NCBI GenBank assembly: GCA_944389475.1
Contig: CALXMM010000015.1
Coordinates: 1-57,370, forward strand
Source: an uncultured Clostridia bacterium
GTDB lineage: Bacteria > Bacillota > Clostridia > TANB77 > CAG-508
Reading direction: 5' to 3'
Length of the DNA: 57,370 nucleotides
Numbering within the stretch: position 1 is the first letter of the stretch; each line of letters starts with the position of its first letter. The notes under the pieces were generated by a model, which saw nothing but the letters and a program-made list of their open reading frames with translations, searched no databases and was not told where the DNA came from. A program made the position numbers and the translations under genes. Positions 34,731 to 44,206 of this stretch are shown one piece after another.

Positions 34731-37053
34731 TTTTTTCCTCCTTTTTAACACTCTTTAATTTTAAATTATATTCTTTTATATGTATTTCACAATTTTTGTA
34801 TTCAAATCTTCCAACTTTTTTATTTATTCTAAACAAAGTATCTTGTTTTTTTATGAAATCAAATTTGGAATTATCAATCAATACTAAATCACTTAATTCC
34901 ATACCTTCTGGAAGTGTTTTATTATAATTATCATAATAAATTGTATTAGTCAAAAATATTAATGGCATTCCCTTTTTAATATTTATTCTGCAAATCTTTT
35001 CATTACTGCTATCAATATCATTTATTGCCTCTTCTGGATTTATATGATAAACTTCAAAATTATTTTTATTTACATTTTCCTGTGCAATATATAAAGCTAA
35101 ATTCATTGGAGCTTTTATTTTCTCTAAGGATTTTTCAATATCTTCTACTATCTTTCTAAGTTTTTCGATAAATCTTTCCAAAGATGTATTTTTATTTACA
35201 TCAATAACTCTATACATATTTTTTTCAATTTCACGATGCTTTCTTCCAGCTAACACCCTAATTTTCGTTTTATCTTCCGATAATCCACCAAATATATCAT
35301 ATTCCTCTTTTGGAAACAATGAACTTACAATCGTTGTTTTATCCTTTATCTCATTTAATTCATTTTCTAATAATTTCATTTTTGAATTGTCTAATTCACT
35401 ATTATTCTTAACTTCATTTATATATTTTAACATTTCTGTTGTTGCTAAAAATATGCTATCACATTCTTTTTTAGATATTAATTTTCGAATTATTTTATCC
35501 ATATCTTTACCAACATCTTCTAAATCTTCCCAATAGTCAAATGTTTTATCTAATTTTGTAACAACTTCCTCTTCTTCTGATTCTCCATCTGCCAAAATCA
35601 AATTATTATCTTTATTTGCAAATTTCCAAAAGTCAAAAATACTTTTATTATGCTCATCAATTTCTTTTAAATATGTTATTGCATTATTTATTTTACTATC
35701 CAATACTTTTATCTTATTTTCTAAAGCTCTTACATCCATCTCATCATTTTTTAATTGCTTATCTTGTCTATCGAATGCCTTAACTAATAAAACTAAATCC
35801 TCTATAGTTAAAAATTCTTTTGTTCTGTCTATCCCATCATCTTCTTTTACAATTTCTTTTACTTCGCTTTTTTCTTCTACCTTATTTTTATTTTCTAGTA
35901 CTTCTTTTGCTTTTCCTTTTAATTTTTTCTTATTCTTCATGAAAAATCTAATTTTTCCAAAGAAACTATGCCTACAATCCAAATATATTGAGATGGCTTT
36001 CTCTTTATCTTGAAATTCTTTCACTTTCTGTTTTTCTTCTTTTGATAATTCTTGTTTTCGTTTTTCGCATTTATTTATGTTTACAACAATATCATTAATT
36101 TGATTATCAATTTTATTAAATTCTGTTTTGATAAAATTTGATAAATCTTCATATTCTATAATATTACCGTTATACGAAAATTCTAAACTTCCATCTTGCT
36201 TTATTATTGGCTTAAATATATATTTTCCATTAGTCTCTGTTTGCAAAATAAACAAAGCTTTTATTAATTTAAAGAATTTGGCTGCTTCTTCTGCTGTTCT
36301 AATTACAATTTTATAATGACTAACAATTCTTTCATAACAAATTGTATTACCTATAATATATAAATTCATCACACCATTTTTGTCATATACTTCATATATA
36401 AAAGGCCAATCCTTTGTAAATAACCATATATAATTCTCTGTATCCGAAATTTCATTCCTAGTTAACAAATTTCCAGAATACTCTGTGTTGCATACTGGTA
36501 CATAAATATATATATCTTTATTTTCACTATATGCTTCAATTTGCTTTTTTAATAAATAAAAAAATGCTTCAAATTCTTCATCATCTATTGTTACCATCAT
36601 AAAATATTGCTTTGTTATATCTGAATAATAAATTTGCCATAGATAATTTTCGCTATATTTAACTTCAAATGGAACTTGTTCATTTAGTAAATCTTGCTCA
36701 TTTGATAATCTTTCTACTTCTTCTATATTTATTTTATCCACCATTTTTAGGAAAATACTGTGTCTTACGATATCATCTTCTGATTCTAACTTTAAATAAT
36801 CATATAGTGGATTTGATTTTTCATATTTCTTTAAAAGTGAATCCATTTTATTTTTAGAAGTTATATATATTTGTATATCTTTTACATTAATATATTTATA
36901 TATTCTACTTTTATTTTCGTTAAAACCTCTTATTGGTCTAAATTCAAGAGGTCTATAATTTTTTATGAATTCCGGTATATTTTCTAAATCTAAGCCAATA
37001 TATTCTAGCTTTTTTTGTATCTTTATTTTTTCATCACTTGTAAGATCACTCAT
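34720..37053 (-). CDS. large cytoplasmic coiled-coil-containing protein, 777 aa
   Basis: Not recognised. From MSDLTSDEK (GGAGG site, ATG; a GTG four codons earlier is possible). There is no signal or membrane segment. The N-terminal 300 residues are mixed and aromatic-rich. Residues about 300-530 are very rich in Lys/Glu with heptad-like spacing, so they form probable coiled coils. The end (about 640-777) is again globular. It lies between xerD and deoB on the same strand and overlaps deoB by 11 bases, so it is co-transcribed with it. No nucleotide-binding motif seen. Confidence 0.65.
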   Translation of the reverse strand: MSDLTSDEKIKIQKKLEYIGLDLENIPEFIKNYRPLEFRPIRGFNENKSRIYKYINVKDIQIYITSKNKMDSLLKKYEKSNPLYDYLKLESEDDIVRHSIFLKMVDKINIEEVERLSNEQDLLNEQVPFEVKYSENYLWQIYYSDITKQYFMMVTIDDEEFEAFFYLLKKQIEAYSENKDIYIYVPVCNTEYSGNLLTRNEISDTENYIWLFTKDWPFIYEVYDKNGVMNLYIIGNTICYERIVSHYKIVIRTAEEAAKFFKLIKALFILQTETNGKYIFKPIIKQDGSLEFSYNGNIIEYEDLSNFIKTEFNKIDNQINDIVVNINKCEKRKQELSKEEKQKVKEFQDKEKAISIYLDCRHSFFGKIRFFMKNKKKLKGKAKEVLENKNKVEEKSEVKEIVKEDDGIDRTKEFLTIEDLVLLVKAFDRQDKQLKNDEMDVRALENKIKVLDSKINNAITYLKEIDEHNKSIFDFWKFANKDNNLILADGESEEEEVVTKLDKTFDYWEDLEDVGKDMDKIIRKLISKKECDSIFLATTEMLKYINEVKNNSELDNSKMKLLENELNEIKDKTTIVSSLFPKEEYDIFGGLSEDKTKIRVLAGRKHREIEKNMYRVIDVNKNTSLERFIEKLRKIVEDIEKSLEKIKAPMNLALYIAQENVNKNNFEVYHINPEEAINDIDSSNEKICRINIKKGMPLIFLTNTIYYDNYNKTLPEGMELSDLVLIDNSKFDFIKKQDTLFRINKKVGRFEYKNCEIHIKEYNLKLKSVKKEEKNDK

Positions 37054-37100
37054 ATTAACCTCCACATTTCTTCATGTAAAATAGTATAACATAATATAAA

Positions 37101-37134
37101 AAAAAATACCACCAATTATTGGTGGTTATTTTTT
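37101..37134 (-). terminator. terminator after xerD
   Basis: Stem ACCACCAAT / ATTGGTGGT with flanking A and T runs. It overlaps the xerD stop codon. Confidence 0.7.
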
Positions 37135-38014
37135 AAGCTCTTGGATGTGCTTTTTTATAAATATTCTTTAACCCTTCATCTTGGAATTGCATATATACTT
37201 GAGTTGAAGAAATATCTGAATGTCCCAACATAACTTGAATAGCTTTTAAATCTGCTCCATTTTGTAACAAATGTGTTGCAAAAGAATGTCTTAAAACATG
37301 TGGAGTAATATCTTTTTCTATGTGAGCTTGTTCCTTATAATATTTTACTATTTTCCAAAAACCTTGTCTTGTTAATCTTTTACCATTGATATTTACAAAT
37401 AAAGATTTTTCATTTTCATTTTTTATTATGTATGGTCTTGCCTTTTTTAAATAATCTTTTAGAGCATTTATAGAAATTGCTCCTAACGGAATATTTCTTT
37501 GCTTATTTGCATTTTTACAAGTAACAAATCCTTCTTTTAAATTAAGGTCTTCTACATTTAAATTTATTATTTCTGTAACTCTCATTCCTGTTGCATATGC
37601 AAATTCTAACATTGCCTTATCTCTTATTCCTTTTAAATCAACAGCTTTAGGTTGTTCTAACAATAATTCTACTTCTTGAGAAGTTAAAACATTTGGAATT
37701 CTTTTTTCTACTTTTGGAGATTGTATTCCTTCGGTTGGATCTTCTTTTATTTTTTTAGTTCTTACTAAATATTGATAAAAAGATCTAATTGATGCTAAAT
37801 TTCTAGAAATAGTTGAAGTTCTCCTACCACTATCTTTTAAATTTGTAAGATATTTTTCGATATCTTCTTTTGTAACTTTTAAATATTGTAAATTTTCTTC
37901 GTTTATATATGATTCATAATGGCTAATATCCCTTTTATATGATTGTAATGTGTTGTTTGATAATTTTTTATCTTTTTGTAAAAATTCTAAAAAAAGTTTA
38001 ATTTTCTTATCCAT
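37133..38014 (-). CDS. xerD: tyrosine recombinase XerD
   Basis: Chromosome-dimer resolution recombinase. The 293 residues have the SAM-like N-terminal domain and the catalytic set: Arg in GMRVTEIINL, HVLRHSFATHLLQNG, GHSDISSTQVYMQ with the nucleophile Tyr. The spoIIM-xerD-deoB neighbourhood is chromosomal and conserved in Clostridia, so this is not a phage integrase. Confidence 0.93.
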   Translation of the reverse strand: MDKKIKLFLEFLQKDKKLSNNTLQSYKRDISHYESYINEENLQYLKVTKEDIEKYLTNLKDSGRRTSTISRNLASIRSFYQYLVRTKKIKEDPTEGIQSPKVEKRIPNVLTSQEVELLLEQPKAVDLKGIRDKAMLEFAYATGMRVTEIINLNVEDLNLKEGFVTCKNANKQRNIPLGAISINALKDYLKKARPYIIKNENEKSLFVNINGKRLTRQGFWKIVKYYKEQAHIEKDITPHVLRHSFATHLLQNGADLKAIQVMLGHSDISSTQVYMQFQDEGLKNIYKKAHPRA

Positions 38015-38180
38015 TCCACTATCTCCTCTACTGCTTATTATTTTATGTATATTAATTATTTAAACTATTTTTTATAGCTATACTCTACAAAACTAGCATT
38101 ATGTAGAATAGTTTTATTTACATAAACTATATATGTTATATCAAAGATATTCAAAATTGTAAATAGTTTTTGGCCAATTA

Positions 38181-38816
38181 TTAAATATATTTTATAATAA
38201 ATGTGAGCAAATTCGTTGAAATATACACTTCTATCAATGAAGATAACATAAATAATATAACACTAATTATCGATACCAACGAATGTCTTACAAGTTCTAA
38301 TTTTATGTTTTCTTTACTTCTATTTTTTATAATTGCACAACATAATTTCGTACTACTTACTGCTAGTAAAAATAATGCTGGAATTAATATAATATTTTGA
38401 AATAAAATACTACTTAAGCAAAATACTACTCCTTTGCCCGTTCCCAAAGTTATGATTGCACCTGCCATTGTATATCCTATACACAATCCCTTATACAACA
38501 CAAAAAAATATATTAGTGGTAAACCAATAATTGTTGAACCAATAAACCATAATGCAATTCCCATTAATATATTTCTTTTTATGGATACCTTTACTAATTC
38601 ATTTTTATCTATGGAATTATTGTTTTTTAATGTATTAACAAAATTATTAATATATTCATTTACTTCATTTTTTTGGTTTTCATCAGAGTTATTTATAAAA
38701 AAGACTCCTAAAACAATTCCAATTAGTAAAAAAATTAATAAAAGTATATATGTTTTTTTATTATCTATAAAATTTTTTATAATAATCTCTAAATAAGTAT
38801 TTTTAGCACTTTTCAT
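38181..38816 (-). CDS. spoIIM: stage II sporulation protein M
   Basis: Mother-cell membrane protein required for engulfment (partner of SpoIID/SpoIIP). 211 residues from MKSAKNTY with five to six helices, including the conserved FVLYKGLCIGYTMAG stretch and the FQNIILIPALFLLA segment. The earlier ATG is part of the ribosome site (ATGGAGGATAAA), so the inner ATG is preferred. It lies between EndoQ and xerD. Confidence 0.9.
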   Translation of the reverse strand: MKSAKNTYLEIIIKNFIDNKKTYILLLIFLLIGIVLGVFFINNSDENQKNEVNEYINNFVNTLKNNNSIDKNELVKVSIKRNILMGIALWFIGSTIIGLPLIYFFVLYKGLCIGYTMAGAIITLGTGKGVVFCLSSILFQNIILIPALFLLAVSSTKLCCAIIKNRSKENIKLELVRHSLVSIISVILFMLSSLIEVYISTNLLTFIIKYI

Positions 38817-38874
38817 TTTATCCTCCATAGAATTATTTATACATAATATCTATGTAATAAAATGATTTTTAGAA

Positions 38875-40080
38875 CTAGTTATTAACAGTTTTTGTGGAAA
38901 CCTTTCCGTAGTTTCCTCCACCACCGGATTTAATCTGTAATTTTCCTTGTCGTGCTTCATCTATAATAGTAGCTAGTTTAGTACCAACAACTGCTTCTAT
39001 ATCATCAAAAGATAATTTATGTAATATATTCATTTCCGTGCCAAAATTGTCCAATAGTTTTTCGATTGTTTTATTTCCTAATCCAGGGATAAATCCTAAT
39101 GGAATTTGATATATATATTCCGGTCTAAAATCTGGACTTTTTGACTCTTTTTTATCTTTTATTAATTCTATTCTGTCAAAAACTCCAAAAGTTACTTTGT
39201 CACTTCCGCAATATGGACAAACTTGAACTGGTTCTTTAGTTTGGATTGTAGAATTACATGCATCACAATATGTCCTATGATACTTTCCCAATTTTGGATC
39301 CAATCCATAATTTGCAACAATTTTTCTTCCATCTTCATTTTTTAATGCTTTTACTAATTCTTTAAATGAAATATCTTCCATTTGAATTTTATTATATTCT
39401 CTTGCTATTTTTGGTAATGAATGTGCATCAGAATTTGTTACAAATGTTTTATCTTCTAATTCTGATATCATATCTGCTAAATATGTATCTGCACTTAGGC
39501 CTAATTCAATCGCAAAAATTCTATCATATTTTTCTTTAAATATATCTTTTAGTCTATCTGTACAATTTCCATAATAACTTTTAAATGGTGTAAATGCATG
39601 TGCTGGAATTAATATTCCATTATATTCTTCCACAATATCAACTAAATCATAGCCAGATAAGTCAGACCTTTGTGTACTTAATGTTATATTTTTTATATGT
39701 TTGCTCATTTCTTTTGAAAAAGCCTTTATATCTTTTAAATGTGGAAAATAACATAAATTATGTGCTGCACCTTTTTTGCCATTTCTTCCTTTTTCAGAAG
39801 TTTCTGTTTCGCTTCCTAAAATTATACATACCTTATCTTTATATATAATTCCTCCATCTTCTAGCTCATAAGCATCACCTGTTTTTAAGAATTCTTCTAT
39901 ATCTTGTATTACATATGGTGATGCACAATCTATTATTCCTACAATATTTATTCCTTTTTTTTCTTCACATTCTTTTGCAATATTTGCAAAATTTAAACTT
40001 TTTGCCGCTGTGATTTTTATAGGTTTATTATTACTTGCTCTACCTATATGAACATGCAAATCTGCAAAAAATTCATTCAT
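38875..40080 (-). CDS. endonuclease Q-family DNA repair protein
   Basis: 401 residues. A PHP phosphoesterase domain (FADLHVHIGRASNNKPI at the start, IIDCASP, SETETSEKGR, VTNSDAHSLP) is followed by a zinc ribbon (CDACNSTIQTKEPVQVCPYC) and a C-terminal helix-hairpin-helix (IPGLGNKTIEKLL). EndoQ nicks next to deaminated bases. It begins 3 bases after the preceding 272-residue protein, so the two share an mRNA. Confidence 0.9.
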   Translation of the reverse strand: MNEFFADLHVHIGRASNNKPIKITAAKSLNFANIAKECEEKKGINIVGIIDCASPYVIQDIEEFLKTGDAYELEDGGIIYKDKVCIILGSETETSEKGRNGKKGAAHNLCYFPHLKDIKAFSKEMSKHIKNITLSTQRSDLSGYDLVDIVEEYNGILIPAHAFTPFKSYYGNCTDRLKDIFKEKYDRIFAIELGLSADTYLADMISELEDKTFVTNSDAHSLPKIAREYNKIQMEDISFKELVKALKNEDGRKIVANYGLDPKLGKYHRTYCDACNSTIQTKEPVQVCPYCGSDKVTFGVFDRIELIKDKKESKSPDFRPEYIYQIPLGFIPGLGNKTIEKLLDNFGTEMNILHKLSFDDIEAVVGTKLATIIDEARQGKLQIKSGGGGNYGKVSTKTVNN

Positions 40081-40083
40081 TTT

Positions 40084-40902
40084 TTATTCCTCCCCATTAC
40101 CTAATAAATCAGAAAACTTATGCTCTTCGTCAATTTGCTTTGCAAGTTCATGTTTTAATCTTCTGTCCGCATTTATTTCTTGTTTATTATCTCTTATTCC
40201 ATTTTTATTTACAGCTAATTTTTTGCCTTCTATATATAATTTCTTAGCTGTTGTTCTATAATCAATAGCTGCTTCAATTCCTTTTACAATATCATATTTT
40301 GGATACTCATTAATTTTAGTTTGCCATCTCGTAATAATTTTACTAGTATCCAAACCTAATGTTTCAAGGTTTTCAACCTCCATAACAAATTCCTTAAAAT
40401 CTTGTAAATAAGCATTATCAAAGCCCTTTAAATTTTCATTTTCAAGTATGAATAGTGCTTCTACAGGATTAAATGCTCTTCTATCATCCCTATCTAGCAA
40501 CATACCAAAATTATCTACTACTTCTAGTATATCCCCTTCTTTATCTCTAGGAGTAATATTCGCAATCCTATTAACTTCTTCACATACCCTACAAAACTTT
40601 TCATCAAACCCTAATGTTTCAAGGTATTCAGCACCATCATGTAAATATGTTCTTTTATTTTCTTCTGTAAATGAAACACTTTTTTTGCAGGCATACATTA
40701 AACAAGCTGTTAATACAAAATTATTGTCCACATCTGGCTTAGAATGTTCTAAATACATTTGGCAAATTACAGTTTTAAAAATTACAGTATTATCGAAAAA
40801 ACATTTACGTTTTTTCTTTAAATACATTAATATTTTCATTTTCTCTGATAATCTTCTTTCGTTTAATATCATATCTGCAAAACTATCATCATACATACTC
40901 AT
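40084..40902 (-). CDS. hypothetical helical protein, 272 aa, upstream of EndoQ
   Basis: Not recognised with confidence. An all-helical soluble protein with a region (about 55-110) that reads like a degenerate HD fold (NFVLTACLMYACKK ... YLHDGAEYLETLGFDEKFC) but without a clear HD metal pair. The C-terminal 70 residues are basic and helical. It has its own promoter and heads the EndoQ unit. Confidence 0.6.
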   Translation of the reverse strand: MSMYDDSFADMILNERRLSEKMKILMYLKKKRKCFFDNTVIFKTVICQMYLEHSKPDVDNNFVLTACLMYACKKSVSFTEENKRTYLHDGAEYLETLGFDEKFCRVCEEVNRIANITPRDKEGDILEVVDNFGMLLDRDDRRAFNPVEALFILENENLKGFDNAYLQDFKEFVMEVENLETLGLDTSKIITRWQTKINEYPKYDIVKGIEAAIDYRTTAKKLYIEGKKLAVNKNGIRDNKQEINADRRLKHELAKQIDEEHKFSDLLGNGEE

Positions 40903-40927
40903 TTCGCCCCTTATATACTTTTTGTTA

Positions 40928-40956
40928 ATTATATGTCAATGTTTTTTTCTTTTCAA
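40928..40956 (-). promoter_or_regulatory. promoter of the 272-aa protein/EndoQ unit
   Basis: TTGAAA, 17 bases, TATAAT on the minus strand. Confidence 0.7.
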
Positions 40957-41000
40957 TAAGATAACTAAAATGTAATATTTTTGTAATAAATGTCGTTTTT

Positions 41001-41053
41001 TAGAAAAAAAATAAGTTCTAAAATTCACTTTTGAATTCTAGAACCCTTATTTC
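41001..41053 (-). terminator. terminator of coaE
   Basis: Stem TTCTAGAATTCA / TGAATTTTAGAA with outer AAATAAG / CTTATTT, followed by TTTTTTC on the minus strand. Confidence 0.8.
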
Positions 41054-41054
41054 T

Positions 41055-41630
41055 CTAAATATTTATATCTTTTAATTGCTTAGCCAAATCTTTAATGTCT
41101 CCTTTATTATGTATAACATAATCTGAGTTTTCTATATAGAAATCATTTGTATTTTGCATATTTAACCTTTTTTCTGCCTCTTCTTCTTTTATATTATCTC
41201 TTTCCATAATTCTCTCAATTTGAACTTTTTTATCTGCTATTACACATATAACAAAATCACAAATTTGATTTAAATTGCTTTCGAATAATAAAGGCGCATT
41301 AATAACTATTATTTTTTTCTTTATTTTATTTATTCTTTTCTTTATCTCATCAACAACATAAACAAAGGTAAGTTTATTTAATTCTTCCCTTTTTTTATCA
41401 TCTTCGTATATAATACTAGCTAATTTTTTTCTATTTAATTCACCCTGTCTATTTACTATGCTAGAACCAAAGTTATTAACTATTGATTGTAAATACATTG
41501 TTCCTTTTTTAGATAATTCTTTTGCAATTTTATCTGCATCAACTATCTCGGCATTATATTTTTCTTCTAAAATTTCACATAATGTATCTTTTCCAGCACC
41601 AGAGCTTCCTGTTACTCCTATTATTTTCAT
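41055..41630 (-). CDS. coaE: dephospho-CoA kinase
   Basis: Last step of CoA synthesis. 191 residues from MKIIGVTGSSGAGKDTLCEI with Walker A, DADKIAKEL, INAPLLFE and the lid ERIMERDNIKEEEA. The long open frame begins 22 codons earlier, but the promoter at 41652-41680 lies inside that stretch. AGGTAGGCG precedes this ATG. Confidence 0.94.
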   Translation of the reverse strand: MKIIGVTGSSGAGKDTLCEILEEKYNAEIVDADKIAKELSKKGTMYLQSIVNNFGSSIVNRQGELNRKKLASIIYEDDKKREELNKLTFVYVVDEIKKRINKIKKKIIVINAPLLFESNLNQICDFVICVIADKKVQIERIMERDNIKEEEAEKRLNMQNTNDFYIENSDYVIHNKGDIKDLAKQLKDINI

Positions 41631-41651
41631 ACGCCTACCTCCCACGCATAT

Positions 41652-41680
41652 ATTATACCATATTTTGTATAAATAGACAA
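41652..41680 (-). promoter_or_regulatory. promoter of coaE
   Basis: TTGTCT, 17 bases, TATAAT on the minus strand. It proves the shorter coaE start. Confidence 0.75.
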
Positions 41681-41761
41681 CATTTATGGTAAACATAATA
41701 GGGCTAAGTATCTCTTTTTATTTAACTGCTTATCTTAAATAATTTTTTTATATTATTAAAC

Positions 41762-41793
41762 AAAAAGAAAAACCCAAAGCAAAAAGCTATGGG
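41762..41793 (-). terminator. terminator of the 158-residue orphan gene
   Basis: CCCATAGC / GCTTTGGG stem (one mismatch) with a five-base T loop, then TTTTTCTTTTTG on the minus strand. Confidence 0.75.
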
Positions 41794-41819
41794 AAAAGAA
41801 TTTCTTTTTTTATAGGTAG

Positions 41820-42296
41820 TTACTTATGGACATCTACCATATAACTACAGCCATCAGCGGTAATTACATGATAGATATTAGCCAATGCTTTTGGTACTCG
41901 GAAAACTTCTTTAACAGGCGCAGTCGTGGTAGGAATGAAATACTCATCACTGTTGAGCTCCAGCTTGTAACAGTGCATGGGTTCACCAACCACAGGTACA
42001 CCAGACATAAATTTACCATCCACAGGATTTAATCTTCTGGATGTGTAAACCATATATTTTCCATCATCATCCGGAACTTCATCGAACCAAACTGAGTTAA
42101 ACATACGTTCATAATCCGAAAGCTCCAAATCCTCAAACCTTGTCCCATTGGTATTTAAACCATCAAGGACTAATTCAGTCGAACTTGGATTCACCCGGAT
42201 ATACTTGACATCGTATTCATCACCTGGAACAAGAAGCTCCGCAATGCCACCACAAGCATAGCCATATTCCTTATTGCCATTATAACGTACCTTCAT
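41820..42296 (-). CDS. hypothetical 158-residue protein (orphan)
   Basis: From MKVRYNGNKEYGYACGG, the protein is soluble, acidic and strand-rich, containing ELLVPGDEYDVKYIRV and a hydrophobic VFRVPKALANIYHVITADG end. No family recognised. The longest frame begins 31 codons upstream, but the -10 box overlaps that region and AGAAGGAG lies just ahead of this ATG. A perfect TGTGCAATTGCACA palindrome ends next to the ribosome site. Base composition is clearly less AT-rich than its neighbours, with use of CGT, CCG and GCG codons. It has its own promoter and terminator. Confidence 0.65.
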   Translation of the reverse strand: MKVRYNGNKEYGYACGGIAELLVPGDEYDVKYIRVNPSSTELVLDGLNTNGTRFEDLELSDYERMFNSVWFDEVPDDDGKYMVYTSRRLNPVDGKFMSGVPVVGEPMHCYKLELNSDEYFIPTTTAPVKEVFRVPKALANIYHVITADGCSYMVDVHK

Positions 42297-42379
42297 GATT
42301 TCTCCTTCTTGTGCAATTGCACATACTATTGTTGAAATTATAATAAATGTAAAGAAGTAAAAAATAATTACATACCCTA

Positions 42380-42408
42380 ATTTTACCATAATTTACATAA
42401 AATTGCAA
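42380..42408 (-). promoter_or_regulatory. promoter of the 158-residue orphan gene
   Basis: TTGCAA, 17-base spacer TTTTATGTAAATTATGG, TAAAAT on the minus strand. Confidence 0.7.
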
Positions 42409-42410
42409 GA

Positions 42411-42848
42411 TTAATTAAAATCCTTTATGGCTCCTCTTGCTAGCTCATCACATCTATTATTATATTCGTTATCACTGTGTCCCTTTACTTTTATAAATTC
42501 CACTTTATGTATTGTAGTTAGTTTATATAATTCTTCCCATAGTTCTTTGTTCTTCACCGGCTCTTTCGAAGCATTTTTCCAGCCATTTTTCTGCCAATTA
42601 TAAATCCATCCTTGTTTAAAACAATTAACAACATACGCACTATCACTATATAATTTAACAGAACATGGATATTTTAATTGTTTTAAAGCTTCTATCACTG
42701 CTGTGATTTCCATTTCATTATTAGTTGTATTGGCTTTTCCCCCAGATATTTCTTTTTTATTTTCTTTATACATTAATACAGCCCCCCATCCTCCAGGTCC
42801 TGGATTTCCAGAGCATGCACCATCTGTATATATTATTATTTCTTCCAT
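42411..42848 (-). CDS. rnhA: ribonuclease HI
   Basis: Degrades the RNA strand of RNA/DNA hybrids. 145 residues with all four acidic residues: Asp in [16 protein letters not shown], Glu in NNEMEITAV, Asp in YSDSAYVVN, and the late Asp in NRCDELAR, plus the basic handle [12 protein letters not shown] and [11 protein letters not shown]. It lies just downstream of its promoter at 42888-42916. Confidence 0.96.
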   Translation of the reverse strand: MEEIIIYTDGACSGNPGPGGWGAVLMYKENKKEISGGKANTTNNEMEITAVIEALKQLKYPCSVKLYSDSAYVVNCFKQGWIYNWQKNGWKNASKEPVKNKELWEELYKLTTIHKVEFIKVKGHSDNEYNNRCDELARGAIKDFN

Positions 42849-42887
42849 TTTTGTCTCCTTTATTTGTAATTTTTACCATTTTATGAT

Positions 42888-42916
42888 ATTATATCAGTAA
42901 TTTGTTTTTACTACAA
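42888..42916 (-). promoter_or_regulatory. promoter of rnhA
   Basis: TTGTAG, 17 bases, TATAAT on the minus strand. It overlaps the region upstream of divergent tmcAL. Confidence 0.65.
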
Positions 42917-42933
42917 TATGAGGAGGCGTAAAT

Positions 42934-44163
42934 ATGTCAAAAGTTTTAGGAATAATTGCAGAGTACACTCCATTTCATAACGGACATGCTTTGCATATAG
43001 CTAAATCAAAAGAAGAAACTGGTGCAGAATATACAATCTGTATTATGAGCGGTAATTTTGTACAAAGAGGTAATACTTCTATTGTAAATAAATGGATAAA
43101 AACAGAAATGGCTTTAAAAAATGGAATTGATTTAGTCATAGAATTACCAACTATATACGCGATTTCCAGTGCTGAAAATTTTGCAGAAGGTGCTATAAAA
43201 ATTCTAAACTCTTTAAAAATCGTAGATACTGTCTCATTTGGTTCAGAAGAAGCTGATATTGATATCTTAAATAGGCTTGCTACAATACTGTATAATGAGC
43301 CAAGAAAATATACAGAACTTTTAAATGCAGAATTAAAAAAAGGATTATCCTTCCCTAAAGCAAGAGAAAATGCTGTATTATTATATTTAAACGACTCAAA
43401 ATATTTCAATATTTTAAATCAGCCTAACAATAATCTTGCAATAGAATATCTAAAAGCCTTAAAAAAGTATAAATCACATATAAGACCAATAACTATAAAA
43501 CGAGAAAAAGCTTTTTACAATAGTAATTGCATAGTTGATGAATATGCAAGTGCTACTGCTATTAGAAATATGGTAATAAACGGACAATTTGATGATATTC
43601 GTAAAGTTATGCCTAGAAATTCTTATGATTTATTGTTAGATGAAATTCAAAATAAACGATTTGTAAGTGATATTACTAAATTCGAAAAAGAAATATTGTA
43701 CACTTTAAGAAGATTATCTACATTTGATTTAAAAAAATTTCCAGAAATTAATGAAGGATTGGAAAATGCTATTAAAAATGCTGCTAATTCTTGTAATACA
43801 CTTTCTAAACTAATAAATATGATTAAATCTAAGAGATATACACAAACTAGAATTCAAAGAATATTATTATATATTTTGTTAAATATAACCAAAAAAGATA
43901 TGATCGTTTCTCGTAAAACTGTTCCATATGCTAGAATTTTAGGATATACCTCAAAAGGTAAAGAATTAATTTCCAAAATATACCAAGCAAATCCAAAAGT
44001 AACTTTAATAACTTCTGTTAAAAAGTTCATAGATTCATCTAATAACAAAACTTACAAATATATGTTAAATAAAGATATCTTAGCTACAAATATATATACT
44101 TTAGCTTATCAAAATAATTCTATCGCAAATATGGATTATACTCAAAAAATTGTTAGTATATAA
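42934..44163 (+). CDS. tmcAL: tRNA(Met) cytidine acetate ligase
   Basis: Forms N4-acetylcytidine at the wobble base of elongator tRNA-Met. 409 residues with the nucleotidylyltransferase N-domain: IIAEYTPFHNGHALHI (HxGH-like), CIMSGNFVQRG, VIELPTIYA and SFGSEEADI, then the tRNA-binding helical part with ASATAIRN. TGAGGAGG precedes the ATG. It is divergent from rnhA. Confidence 0.92.
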   Translation: MSKVLGIIAEYTPFHNGHALHIAKSKEETGAEYTICIMSGNFVQRGNTSIVNKWIKTEMALKNGIDLVIELPTIYAISSAENFAEGAIKILNSLKIVDTVSFGSEEADIDILNRLATILYNEPRKYTELLNAELKKGLSFPKARENAVLLYLNDSKYFNILNQPNNNLAIEYLKALKKYKSHIRPITIKREKAFYNSNCIVDEYASATAIRNMVINGQFDDIRKVMPRNSYDLLLDEIQNKRFVSDITKFEKEILYTLRRLSTFDLKKFPEINEGLENAIKNAANSCNTLSKLINMIKSKRYTQTRIQRILLYILLNITKKDMIVSRKTVPYARILGYTSKGKELISKIYQANPKVTLITSVKKFIDSSNNKTYKYMLNKDILATNIYTLAYQNNSIANMDYTQKIVSI

Positions 44164-44169
44164 ATAAAA

Positions 44170-44198
44170 AAATATGCTATAAAAGCATATTTTTTTTT
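44170..44198. terminator. terminator between tmcAL and the glycine-zipper gene
   Basis: AAATATGCT / AGCATATTT stem, five-base loop, and T-run TTTTTTTT. Long A-run on the other side, so it probably works both ways. Confidence 0.8.
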
Positions 44199-44206
44199 AC
44201 TATAAA

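Noticed and set aside
37133..38014. Phage integrase (sign of a prophage)
   Set aside because: It has XerD length and motifs and conserved chromosomal neighbours (spoIIM, deoB); no other phage genes are in the window.
41631..41696. N-terminal extension of coaE
   Set aside because: The coaE promoter lies within this stretch, and the Walker A motif begins directly at the inner ATG as in other CoaE proteins.
42297..42389. N-terminal helix extension of the 158-residue orphan gene (would look like a signal anchor)
   Set aside because: The -10 box of its own promoter overlaps the upstream ATG, so these codons lie at or before the transcription start, and the ribosome site belongs to the inner ATG.
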